This document shows, in pieces, positions 15,853-23,713 of a DNA stretch of 64,000 nt. Source of the stretch: an uncultured Eggerthellaceae bacterium (GTDB taxonomy: Bacteria; Actinomycetota; Coriobacteriia; Coriobacteriales; Eggerthellaceae). The DNA lies in the NCBI GenBank assembly GCA_958452575.1, contig CAUDUM010000004.1:1-64000 (forward strand), read 5' to 3'. The notes beneath the pieces are model-generated. The model had not been told where the DNA came from and made no database searches. It worked only from the letters and a program-made list of their open reading frames with translations. Both the position numbers and the translations under genes were made by a program. The stretch's first letter is position 1; every line of letters starts with the position of its first letter.

Positions 15853-17055
15853 TTACGCGAACACCTGGGCGAGCCACGGTCCGTATTCGCCCGACCACAT
15901 GCCGCCCAGCTGGGCGAACGTTTTGTCCCAATCGAACTGGCTGTCGAACAGCAGCTCGCAGTAGTGCTTGTTGGCCACGTTGCGCGGCGACTCCATCAAG
16001 CGGTATGCGTACGTGTAGGTGCACGTGGGGCACATCGACACCACCGTGGCGCCGTCGGGCGCGAACGACAGCTTGCCGTCGGCTTGCTCCGCCTGGCGCG
16101 ACGGATCGAACGCGCTCACCGCGCCGCCCGCGCCGCAGCATCCGTTGAAGATCGAGAATGCGCCCTCGTCAAGCCCCAGCGCCGCACGCGTCTGCTCCAG
16201 ATAGGTGCCGTCGCGATCCTGGCACGACTTGGACAGACACAGCGGGCCGTCCGGCAGTGCGTGCTTGGGCGTGAACCCGCGCTCATGCAGCCAGTCGGCC
16301 AAAAGGCGCACCTCCACCTCGATGCCGCGCTTGGCGAGCGCCTTCCTCATGTCGTTGGCGCAACCCGGGCACACGCACACCAGCTCCTTGGCTCCCGCCG
16401 CCACCAACTCGTCGGCATTGCGGTCGCACAGCGCCTCGGCGCGCCCGAAGAAGCCGGCGCTTTTAAGCGACGAGCCGCAGCAGCTGTCGACCATGGTCAG
16501 CCTGCCGTCGGTCATCTGGTCCATCGTCTGGAAGATCTCGCGCGTGAGCTCGGGCCCGTAGGCTGCCAGCGAGCATCCGGGGAAAAACGCCGTGTCCAGG
16601 CCGGTCTGCGCCTCATGCCCCTCGTACGCCTTATGGCGCACCAGGTCAACGTATCCGATGCCATGGATGGCACGATAAGCGGTGAAGATATCCCACTCCT
16701 CGTCGACGAGCACGCTCGACCACGCCGCACGCTCGATCAGGCCCAGGTTCTGGAAATCGACACGCGCGCTGTAGATGAGGTCGCACACATCGTTGTGCGC
16801 GAAGCAGGTGTTCTTGCACGACGTGCAGAAAAAGCAGCCGCGAACTGCTTGGATCAGGTCGCCGTTGGTCGCGATGTTCATCGCCAGCTCTTCTTTGGAG
16901 GAGGCCGTGCGTTGGGCCTCCAGCATCGCCTTGGCGATCTGGCCCAGCGACATGCCGGCCTTGGTCAGCGACTCGCACGCCTCGGTGCAGTGGCCGCACT
17001 GGGTGCACGTTCCCGCAAAGCGCCAATATGCATCGGCGCGTTCAAGCAATCCCAT
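15853..17055 (-). CDS. CCG-domain (Fe-S) oxidoreductase, HdrD/GlpC-like
   Basis: 400 residues. The N-terminus carries two ferredoxin-type clusters, CTQCGHCTEAC (17-27) and CFFCTSCKNTC (about 74-84). Two CCG domains follow: FFPGCSLAAYG with DSCCGSSLKSAG, and CLSKSCQDRDG with NGCCGAGGA. These ligate an unusual 4Fe-4S cluster in heterodisulfide reductases and related electron carriers. No membrane helix is seen, so membrane contact would need a partner. It is cotranscribed with the FAD protein downstream. The electron donor and acceptor are unknown. Confidence 0.88.
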   Translation of the reverse strand: MGLLERADAYWRFAGTCTQCGHCTEACESLTKAGMSLGQIAKAMLEAQRTASSKEELAMNIATNGDLIQAVRGCFFCTSCKNTCFAHNDVCDLIYSARVDFQNLGLIERAAWSSVLVDEEWDIFTAYRAIHGIGYVDLVRHKAYEGHEAQTGLDTAFFPGCSLAAYGPELTREIFQTMDQMTDGRLTMVDSCCGSSLKSAGFFGRAEALCDRNADELVAAGAKELVCVCPGCANDMRKALAKRGIEVEVRLLADWLHERGFTPKHALPDGPLCLSKSCQDRDGTYLEQTRAALGLDEGAFSIFNGCCGAGGAVSAFDPSRQAEQADGKLSFAPDGATVVSMCPTCTYTYAYRLMESPRNVANKHYCELLFDSQFDWDKTFAQLGGMWSGEYGPWLAQVFA

Positions 17056-17233
17056 TCGAACCCCTCTCAGACAGGCGCGGCCGCTTCGGACGCGTCACCA
17101 TCCGCATGACCGTTACCGCGCAAAGCGCCCGCCCGCCAACGTCGCGCGTTTGCGGATCGCCGCTCGGCGGCGTCGGGCGGCGCGTATGCGCAACCGTGCA
17201 CAGTTTAGCGAATGCGCAGCGGGGCGGAACGCC

Positions 17234-18154
17234 TCAGAACCACTCTTTTTTGTTGGCGACGTAGATGGCGTCGAACTCGCTTTGGGATTTTGCCAGGTAG
17301 ATGATGCCTTCGATCAGCGCGATGACCCACATCACACCCGCAGCGAGCCCGATGGTGAAGATGCTGCCCAAAATGGTGACCGCGAGCATGATGAAGCCCG
17401 ACGTGTTGTAGCCCAGGTAGAACTTGTGCACGCCGAACACGCCCAGGAAGATCGCCAGCAAACCCGCCGCGACGTGATCCTTGGTGACGACCGGCTGCGC
17501 GTACGACGGCGGCGTGTAGGGCGCGTTCGCGTACGGCTGCTGGGGGGCGCCGTAGGGTTGTTGGTATGCGCCGAACGGCTGTTGACCATAGGGTTGCCGA
17601 GGCGCGCTGTACGGCTGCTGCGGCTGACCGTAGGGCTGGCCGAATTGCTGCGCGGCGCCGTGGGGCGCACCGTAGGGTTGCTGCGCGTACGCTTGCTGGG
17701 GCTGTTGGAAGGCGCCGTACGCAGGCGGCTCGTAGGGAGCCGGATTGGGAATGGAGGAGGACGACGCGCCCGCAGAGCCCCCGGGAGCCGCAGCGGAATC
17801 CTCCGCCGCTGCCGTGCCGCCTTCGGCGGAAAGCGGCGGTTGCGGATAGGAGGCGTCACGTCTTAGCTCGGCGATACGTGCGCGGGCGGCCTCCAACTCC
17901 GCCTCGACGGCATGCAAACGCTCCTCGGCGCGCGTCAGCCCGTCATCGGAGGATTGCGCGTCGGATGCGGTCGCCGATCCCGCGACGCTTGCCGCATCGG
18001 CTTGCTCGGCACCGCCGGACACGGTCTGCGCAGCGTCGGCCGAGACGCAAACCTCAGCCGCAGCGTCTGCATCGGTTCGGACGTCAGCCTCGGACGCGGC
18101 CTGCGCGGCGTCGGCGATCGGTTCGTCTTGCGGCTTGTTGGTCGGATCGCTCAT
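17234..18154 (-). CDS. TM2-domain membrane protein with Pro/Gln/Tyr-rich linker
   Basis: 306 residues, start ATG 18154 with AAGGAGGG upstream and ATGA overlap with the upstream gene. The N-terminal 100 residues are acidic and Ala-rich, with a short coiled coil (LTRAEERLHAVEAELEAARA). Residues about 130-225 are a disordered Gln/Pro/Tyr/Gly repeat (QQPYGAPQ-like units). The C-terminus is a TM2 domain: VAAGLLAIFLGVFGVHKFYLG, then a second helix with IGLAAGVMWVIALIEGII. TM2 proteins are small inner-membrane proteins of unsettled function. Confidence 0.88.
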   Translation of the reverse strand: MSDPTNKPQDEPIADAAQAASEADVRTDADAAAEVCVSADAAQTVSGGAEQADAASVAGSATASDAQSSDDGLTRAEERLHAVEAELEAARARIAELRRDASYPQPPLSAEGGTAAAEDSAAAPGGSAGASSSSIPNPAPYEPPAYGAFQQPQQAYAQQPYGAPHGAAQQFGQPYGQPQQPYSAPRQPYGQQPFGAYQQPYGAPQQPYANAPYTPPSYAQPVVTKDHVAAGLLAIFLGVFGVHKFYLGYNTSGFIMLAVTILGSIFTIGLAAGVMWVIALIEGIIYLAKSQSEFDAIYVANKKEWF

Positions 18155-19005
18155 TTGCCCTCCTTGCCGGTATCGGCCGCATCGGCGTCTTTGTGGCGAT
18201 GACGCGAGAAGAAGTCCATGATGCGGTCGCGCAGCAGGATGCCCACGATCGCCACCGCGGCGAGCACGGCGAAGATGATCACGCTTTCGACCACGCGCCC
18301 GTCGGCCAGACCGGCGGCGGCGTACGTCGACACGACGATGCCCGGGATGCGCCCCACGTTGGACAGCACCAAAAACGTGCGCATCGGCATGTCGGTCAGA
18401 GGCACCAGATAGGTGAAGACATCCTTCGGCAGGCCGGGGACGAGGAACAGGATGAACACGATGATGTTCAGCTTGCCCGTCTCCTCGAACGCACGGAACT
18501 TGTCCAAGTACTTGGTCGGCACCATCTTCTGCACGAACGGAGAGCCCAGGCGCTTGACCACCACGTACACGAACGCGCTGGACAGCACGCAGCCCGCCAA
18601 GATCACCAGGGCGCCGATCCAGGGGCCGTACAAAAGGCCGGCAGCCATCTGCGTGACCTCGCCGGGAATGAACGCGACGACGATCTGGATGAACTGCAGC
18701 CCCAAAAGGATCAAAAAGCCCACCGGACCGGCGGAGCGGACGTCTTCGATGACGCGCTCGAGCCCGCCGGGTTCGAACAGCTCGTGGAAATAGGGCCACA
18801 GCAGATAGACCAAAAGCCCCATGATCGCCAAAAACGCGATGAGGCCGACGAACTTGAAGATGTCGCCCATCTGCATGGGATGGCCGTGCACGGTGGTGGG
18901 CTGCGCCGCCTTCTCGTGGATGGCCTCGGTGCGGTCGTGGACCTTGTCGCGCAGGGTCTCCGACGACGACGCCGAATCGCGATGTCCGTGCCTATTCGTC
19001 ACCAT
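18151..19005 (-). CDS. VTT/DedA-superfamily (TVP38/TMEM64) membrane protein
   Basis: 284 residues. ATG 19005, with AAGG upstream, is preferred over 19020. Six hydrophobic segments surround the VTT core: FIPGEVTQMAAGLLYGPW and LVPGLPKDVFTYLVPLTDM, with the G-x-x-x-D/E pattern of the family, then LSNVGRIPGIVVSTYAAA. Members are proposed lipid scramblases or transporters. It overlaps the PRC-barrel gene by 14 nt and the TM2 gene by 4 nt, so the three form a translationally coupled operon. Confidence 0.88.
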   Translation of the reverse strand: MVTNRHGHRDSASSSETLRDKVHDRTEAIHEKAAQPTTVHGHPMQMGDIFKFVGLIAFLAIMGLLVYLLWPYFHELFEPGGLERVIEDVRSAGPVGFLILLGLQFIQIVVAFIPGEVTQMAAGLLYGPWIGALVILAGCVLSSAFVYVVVKRLGSPFVQKMVPTKYLDKFRAFEETGKLNIIVFILFLVPGLPKDVFTYLVPLTDMPMRTFLVLSNVGRIPGIVVSTYAAAGLADGRVVESVIIFAVLAAVAIVGILLRDRIMDFFSRHRHKDADAADTGKEGK

Positions 19006-19939
19006 GGCGCGCCTTGTCATACTCTTCTTTGAATGCGGCGAACATGTTCTTCTTCGCCGGGGCCTTCTTGGCGGACGCCGTCTGTGCGGCGGGCTTTGCA
19101 GACGCGGCCTTTTTCACGACGGCGGATGCGCCCTCTTCGGAGCCTTTGCCGCGCGCCTTGTCGTACTCCTCCTTGAAGCCCGCAAACGCGTCTTTGGTCT
19201 CCTCGGCGCGCTTGCCGACGGCGCGCACGCCCTTGCCCACCGCCTGGGTCGTCGCCTTGGCGGCGTTGGTCACCGCGGGCTTGACGGTGGTGTTCACCTT
19301 GTTGACGGCAACCGCCGTCGCCGCCCCCGCCTTTTCGGCGACGCTGCCTTCGGCCGCAAGCTTCAGCGCCTCGTCGGACACCAGGATGGCGCCGAGCTCG
19401 ATCTCGTCCTCATCCTGCTCGGCCCCCGCATCGTCTTGCTGCGCCAGCGCGATGCCGATGCCGCGGCGGAAGCCCTTGATATAGGACGCGGGGATGACGC
19501 GCGTGCCCAGCAGCGTGTTGGCGGTGGCGCCCGCGTCGGCGGCCACGGTGAAGATGGCACCGGTCTCGCGATCGAACGTGACCGTGCCCACCATGCCCAG
19601 CATCTCGCCGGACTCCGTCATCAGGGGCAGGCCCTCCCACATCACGCAGGTGTTCCAATCGATGCCGAGCGCCTTGCAGGCGCCCTTGTCGGTGGCGTCG
19701 GGGGTTTGGCGCACGACCACGCGGCCGTCGACGATGTCGAATCCGTTGATCGAGACGAACAGGTCCTTGCGGTGGAACATCAGCGCCAGATCGGGGCGCT
19801 TGACGATAAAGCCCACCACACGGCGCTCGCGCGGATGGAACACGAGACGGCGCACCTTGCCGATATGGGAGGTGCCGTTCTTGCCACCCAGCACGCGCAC
19901 GCCGCGCAGCTCGTCGTTGGTCATCAGATTGCTTACCAT
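18992..19939 (-). CDS. PRC-barrel domain protein with repeated C-terminal motif
   Basis: 315 residues from ATG 19939; the ribosome site is weak (AAAGGA lies 13 nt away). Residues 1-80 form a PRC-barrel (LRGVRVLGGKNGTSHIGKVRRLVF), and a second PRC-like segment follows (GEMLGMVGTVTFDRETGAI). The tail is Ala/Lys-rich and repeats FKEEYDKAR twice (FAGFKEEYDKARGKG and MFAAFKEEYDKARHGDE). PRC-barrels bind RNA or act as adaptors. The role here is unknown; it is coupled to membrane genes downstream. Confidence 0.75.
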   Translation of the reverse strand: MVSNLMTNDELRGVRVLGGKNGTSHIGKVRRLVFHPRERRVVGFIVKRPDLALMFHRKDLFVSINGFDIVDGRVVVRQTPDATDKGACKALGIDWNTCVMWEGLPLMTESGEMLGMVGTVTFDRETGAIFTVAADAGATANTLLGTRVIPASYIKGFRRGIGIALAQQDDAGAEQDEDEIELGAILVSDEALKLAAEGSVAEKAGAATAVAVNKVNTTVKPAVTNAAKATTQAVGKGVRAVGKRAEETKDAFAGFKEEYDKARGKGSEEGASAVVKKAASAKPAAQTASAKKAPAKKNMFAAFKEEYDKARHGDE

Positions 19940-20060
19940 ACCCGTTGTGGTTTCCTTTGCCCCGGGCGCCCTTGGCGCCATGCTATGTTGCGGAAAACAG
20001 CGCGCTTCACCCGACGGGCCATCCCGCCGCGTGAAACCGCATATCGTTGTGGATGAGCCG

Positions 20061-20585
20061 TTAGATGCGCTCCGCCTCGCCGGCTGCGGGCTGAGCGTCC
20101 TGCGCGACCTCGGCCTGAGCCTCGAGGGCCTCTTCGGCAACAGCCGCGGGATCGACCGCCTCGGCGGCTTCCTCGGCGTTGCGCGCCACCTGCGCCGCGA
20201 TGCGCTGGCGGGCAGCCTCGATCTTCTCGCGCAGCTGATCGTTCTTGTCGGTGATGACGGGCTTCACCGCGCCCGCCGCCTCCTGGACGCGCGCCTGCGC
20301 CTGGCCGTAGATCTCCTGGCCGCGGGCGGCGACGTTCTGGGCGACCGACTGGCCGCGGGCGGCCACATCCTGCGCCACCACCTGACCGCGCTCAACCGCG
20401 GTCTGATACGCCTGCTGCGCGTTCACCTGCGCCTGGGCGCCAAAATCCTGGGCACCGCCCCACGCGGTGTTCATCTTCTCGGTCACCAGCGCACGCGTCT
20501 CGACGCCGGTACGCGGGGCATACAGCAGCGCGACCGCCGCACCCACCAGACCGCCGACGACGAAAGCTCCCAGTTTGTTGCTCAT
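20061..20585 (-). CDS. YtxH-like protein
   Basis: 174 residues, start ATG 20585 with GGAG upstream. The N-terminus, MSNKLGAFVVGGLVGAAVALLYAPRTG, is the YtxH signature: a glycine-rich membrane helix followed by LLYAPRTG. The rest is a long amphipathic, Ala/Gln/Glu-rich coiled coil with heptad-like VAARGQ repeats. YtxH proteins are stress-associated, membrane-tethered and of unknown mechanism. It lies 121 bp upstream of the PRC-barrel gene on the same strand. Confidence 0.8.
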   Translation of the reverse strand: MSNKLGAFVVGGLVGAAVALLYAPRTGVETRALVTEKMNTAWGGAQDFGAQAQVNAQQAYQTAVERGQVVAQDVAARGQSVAQNVAARGQEIYGQAQARVQEAAGAVKPVITDKNDQLREKIEAARQRIAAQVARNAEEAAEAVDPAAVAEEALEAQAEVAQDAQPAAGEAERI

Positions 20586-20742
20586 GTTGAATCTCCGTTC
20601 TGGGCGCGTTCCGTCAGCGCCCCTCGTCATGCGTCCATTATAGGGGCGCACCCCAGATGACAGCGCAAAATCACGAGCGCTCTAAAAAAAGGTTGCCGCT
20701 CCGTTGATTTAGGTTGATATAGGCTGAGCATAAGCCAGCGAA

Positions 20743-20795
20743 AAGGGCCCTGGCACGGAGACGCGGGAATCGCGAAATCCGGTGCCAGGGCCCTT
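20743..20795 (-). terminator. Terminator of ddl
   Basis: A perfect 14-bp stem, AAGGGCCCTGGCAC and complement, with a 25-nt loop. On the minus strand it runs into CCCTTTTCGC after the ddl stop. Confidence 0.75.
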
Positions 20796-20840
20796 CGCAG
20801 CGTCGGCCAACTCCGTCGACCGGCAGGCCGACGGAACCCA

Positions 20841-21848
20841 TTACCAAACAGGAGGATGCTCGAGGGCGGCGTGGACGAGCTCGTCGAGGACCTTGGGCAT
20901 CGTCAAGCCGGCGCCGCGGCAGGCAGCGGGGAACATCGAGTACTCCGTCATGCCCGGCGACACGTCCATCTCGAGCACGCGCGCCTGGGCGCCGTCCCAG
21001 ATCAGGTCGACACGGCCGAAGTCGCGCACATTGTAGGCGCGGTAGACCTCCAAGGCGGCGCGCTCGATCTCGGCGCGGATAGCCTGGGCCTCGGCGGGAT
21101 CGGTGGACAGCGATTCGGGGCGCACAGGGCAGTGGAAGTCGACCGCGCCCGCCGTCATGCGGGCGGCCGTGTCGTACAGGCCCTGGCGCGGCACGATCTC
21201 GACCGGCGGCAGCGCGTAGGCATCCCAACCGGTGCCCAGGATCGACACGCCCATCTCGACGCCCTCGATCCACTGTTCGATGACGACGGCGCCGTCGTAC
21301 GAAAGCGCGTCGAGCACGGCCTCGCCCAGATCCTCCACGCGGTTGACGCGATGCACGCCCATTGCCGAGCCGCCGTGCGCCGGCTTGACAGCGACGGGAT
21401 AGCCGCCGATGACGCGGTCTTCGACCATGTCGAGCGCCGTGGCGGCGCCCATGCTCTTGAACGCGTCGCGCGCGATGTAAAGGCCCTGGGGCCACGACGC
21501 GATCGGCTGCTCGCCGGTGATGTTGCGATAGGCGGCAAGCTCGTAGTGCAGCGAGTCCTTGTTCCAGGCGCGCTGGCACACCGAAGCCGACGATCCCACG
21601 AACGGGATGTCCAAAAACTCCAGCAGGCTCTGCAGCGTGCCGTCCTCGCCGTGCTTGCCGTGGACGGCGATGTAGCACACGTCGGGTCGCTCGCTGCGCA
21701 GCGTGGGAACCAGATCCTTGGTGGTGTCCAGCGGCACCACCTTGTGGCCGGCCTCCTCAAGCGCGTCGCACACCGTCTTGCCGCTCTTCAACGAGAACTC
21801 GCGCTCGAACGAGGTCCCGCCCATCAGAACTGCGACTTTCAGTCCCAT
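20841..21848 (-). CDS. ddl: D-alanine--D-alanine ligase
   Basis: 335 residues from ATG 21848, preceded by GGAGGGAGAG. ATP-grasp enzyme making D-Ala-D-Ala for peptidoglycan. Seen: VAVLMGGTSFEREFSL, VHGKHGEDGTLQSLLE, PVAVKPAHGGSAMGV (Ser loop), a large central lid, and the metal site VDLIW with LEMDVSPGMTEYSMFP. The usual E-x-N metal-ligand pair reads E-M-D here, a conservative change. No VanA-type neighbour is present, so ordinary Ddl is the best call. Confidence 0.88.
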   Translation of the reverse strand: MGLKVAVLMGGTSFEREFSLKSGKTVCDALEEAGHKVVPLDTTKDLVPTLRSERPDVCYIAVHGKHGEDGTLQSLLEFLDIPFVGSSASVCQRAWNKDSLHYELAAYRNITGEQPIASWPQGLYIARDAFKSMGAATALDMVEDRVIGGYPVAVKPAHGGSAMGVHRVNRVEDLGEAVLDALSYDGAVVIEQWIEGVEMGVSILGTGWDAYALPPVEIVPRQGLYDTAARMTAGAVDFHCPVRPESLSTDPAEAQAIRAEIERAALEVYRAYNVRDFGRVDLIWDGAQARVLEMDVSPGMTEYSMFPAACRGAGLTMPKVLDELVHAALEHPPVW

Positions 21849-21866
21849 ATCGTCTCTCCCTCCTGT

Positions 21867-21900
21867 GAATGCGAAAAAGGGCAGTCCCTTTTTCTCATTC
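21867..21900. repeat. Palindrome in the ddl leader, terminator-like
   Basis: Arms GAATGCGAAAAAGGG and CCCTTTTTCTCATTC (one mismatch) around CAGT. It lies 6 nt upstream of the ddl Shine-Dalgarno region and 63 bp after the aminotransferase stop. The internal A8/T8-like tracts make it an attenuator candidate. It resembles the 13117-13175 element. Confidence 0.75.
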
Positions 21901-21962
21901 CTCACCGGTCGTTCGTAACGTCAGCAAGGGTGTCTTCGGCGGCCGGAAGACCGCCGGAGCCC

Positions 21963-23249
21963 TCACTCGGATTTGCGCTGGGGCGCCGTCTCGCCGATGG
22001 CGCCGGCGTCGATAAAGGCGCGGTACAGCTCGAGCCGCTCCTCGATGACGCCTGCGAGGCGGCGGATCGCCTCCTCGATGTTCTCGGGCGTCTCGTAGCT
22101 GAAATTGATGCGCATGCAGTTTTTGCCTTGCGTGCCGCCCGGGAAGAACGAGTCGCCCGGCACGTAGGTCACGCCCGCTTCAAGCGCCTCGGCCAGCATC
22201 GAGCCGGTGTCCATGTACTCGGGCAGCGTCACCCACACGAAGAAGCCGCCTTCGGGATGCGTCCACGACGCCTCGGGCGGAAAGTTCTCCTCCAACGCCT
22301 TGAGCATCGCGTCGCGGCGCGTCTTGTAGGTGCGCACGAACTTTTGCAGCGTGCGCTGCCACGGCGTGTCGGTGAAGTAGTGCTCCACGACGATCTGGTC
22401 GAACGAGCTGCCGCAGAGATCGGAGCCCTGCTTGACCAGGTTGACCTTGCCGATGATGGAGCGGGGCGCCGCGATCCACCCGCAGCGCAGGCCCGGCGCG
22501 AAGATCTTCGAGACCGTGCCCAGGTAGATCACGCGCTCATCAAGCGCCTTGAGCGGGATCTGATGGCCGCCCTCGTAACGCAGGCGCCCATACGGGTCGT
22601 CCTCGACCACCAGGAAGTTGTACTCGTGCGACAGCTCCAGCAGACGCTTGCGGCGTTCGGGCGTCATCGTGACGCCGCCGGGGTTTTGGAAGTTGGGGAT
22701 GGTGTAGCAGAATTTCAGGCGCGGGTTGTTCTTGCCGATCTTCTTGAGCTCTTCTTCCAAAAGATCCATGCGCATACCCTCGTCGTCGAAGGGGATGGCG
22801 TGGACCTCGGGCTCGTAGGTCGAAAACGCCTGCAGCGCCGTCAGATACGTGGGACCCTCCACCAAGATGATGTCGCCCGGATCGATGAACACCTTGCCAA
22901 GCAGGTCGAGCGCCTCCTGGGCGCCGCTGGTGATGAGGATCTGGTCGGGTTTGCAACGCACGCCGATGTCGCGCATGAGCGTGCAGAACACCTGCTTGGT
23001 CTCGACGCGACCGTCGGTGGTGCCGTATTGCAGCGCCTGGGCGCGGTGATCTTCCACCGCTGCGCGCACGGCTTTGCGGATGTTGGTGACGGGCAGAAGC
23101 GACACGTCGGGCATGCCGCCGGACAGCGAGATGATGTCGGGACGCACCGCCGCGGAGAACAGATCGCGCACCGGCGAGGAGCGCATCTTCTCGACGCGAT
23201 GGGCGTGCTTGTCGTCGGTTTTATCGAACGTGAGATGGGCTGATGTCAT
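21963..23249 (-). CDS. PLP-dependent aminotransferase, class I/II (2-aminoadipate/MocR-like)
   Basis: 428 residues with GGGGAGG before ATG 23249. Fold-type I aminotransferase: SLSGGMPDVSLLP, ILITSGAQEALDLLGKVF (PLP phosphate loop), CYTIPNFQNPGG (Asn and Pro at the cofactor ring), VVEDDPYGRLRY (Asp to pyridine N), and GTVSKIFAPGLRCGW with the Schiff-base Lys. C-terminal MRINFSYE has the carboxylate-binding Arg. It resembles LysN-type enzymes acting on aromatic or 2-aminoadipate substrates; exact substrate unknown. It lies upstream of ddl on the same strand. Confidence 0.88.
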   Translation of the reverse strand: MTSAHLTFDKTDDKHAHRVEKMRSSPVRDLFSAAVRPDIISLSGGMPDVSLLPVTNIRKAVRAAVEDHRAQALQYGTTDGRVETKQVFCTLMRDIGVRCKPDQILITSGAQEALDLLGKVFIDPGDIILVEGPTYLTALQAFSTYEPEVHAIPFDDEGMRMDLLEEELKKIGKNNPRLKFCYTIPNFQNPGGVTMTPERRKRLLELSHEYNFLVVEDDPYGRLRYEGGHQIPLKALDERVIYLGTVSKIFAPGLRCGWIAAPRSIIGKVNLVKQGSDLCGSSFDQIVVEHYFTDTPWQRTLQKFVRTYKTRRDAMLKALEENFPPEASWTHPEGGFFVWVTLPEYMDTGSMLAEALEAGVTYVPGDSFFPGGTQGKNCMRINFSYETPENIEEAIRRLAGVIEERLELYRAFIDAGAIGETAPQRKSE

Positions 23250-23282
23250 ACTGCGTTTCCTCCCCTCGCTCGGAATATCCTG

Positions 23283-23699
23283 CTAGGGTAGCACGCAATC
23301 GTTCAGATACGCCGCCGCGTCGCGAAAAGCACGTAAGGCGACTAAATCGTCGGTGAAGCTCACCTGGATACGCGCGGTACCGGCTGCTTCGTCGATCCAT
23401 TCGGTGGTGCCGACAAACGCGGCGTCGTCATGCGAAGAGGCGCGCGTCTGCAGGTCGATGACCAGATGCTCGAGCAGATGGGGCAGCGGGGTGCGCTCCA
23501 TGACGGCGGCGAACGTGGGGCCTTTCCCATTGACGCACGCGTGGCGCGGCAGATCGGGGAACCGCGGGCGTATGCGTTCGATGAGCTCGGGCGACGTGAG
23601 GCGCGCAGCGTCGGGGGCGAGGCGGACCTCGCACGTCAGACGGCCCGCGCCCACGGTCATGCGCTCTATGGTGATGGGCTTTTCGCCGCTGGAAGCCAC
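23283..23699 (-). CDS. Stand-alone protein resembling the cyanophycin synthetase N-terminal domain
   Basis: 138 residues from GTG 23699, with AAAGGCGGGG upstream. The order P-x-LLEHLVIDLQTRA then FVGTTEWIDE and a final VSFTDDLVALRAFRDAAAYLN matches the Mur-ligase-like N-terminal domain of cyanophycin synthetases (HVIEH-type helix). No ATP-grasp or Mur domains follow, so it cannot be a synthetase alone. It lies 14 nt downstream of a membrane-protein gene in a probable serS operon. Function unknown. Confidence 0.6.
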   Translation of the reverse strand: MASSGEKPITIERMTVGAGRLTCEVRLAPDAARLTSPELIERIRPRFPDLPRHACVNGKGPTFAAVMERTPLPHLLEHLVIDLQTRASSHDDAAFVGTTEWIDEAAGTARIQVSFTDDLVALRAFRDAAAYLNDCVLP

Positions 23700-23713
23700 C
23701 GACCCCGCCTTTG

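Noticed and set aside
17204..17212. Another copy of the TTAGCG inverted-repeat element
   Set aside because: Only a short TTTAGCG match is present, with no partner arm at 33 nt.
20856..23243. Plus-strand open frame of 795 codons opposite ddl and the aminotransferase
   Set aside because: It spans two unmistakable minus-strand enzymes; the His/Arg/Ala-rich composition is typical of a shadow frame in high-GC DNA.
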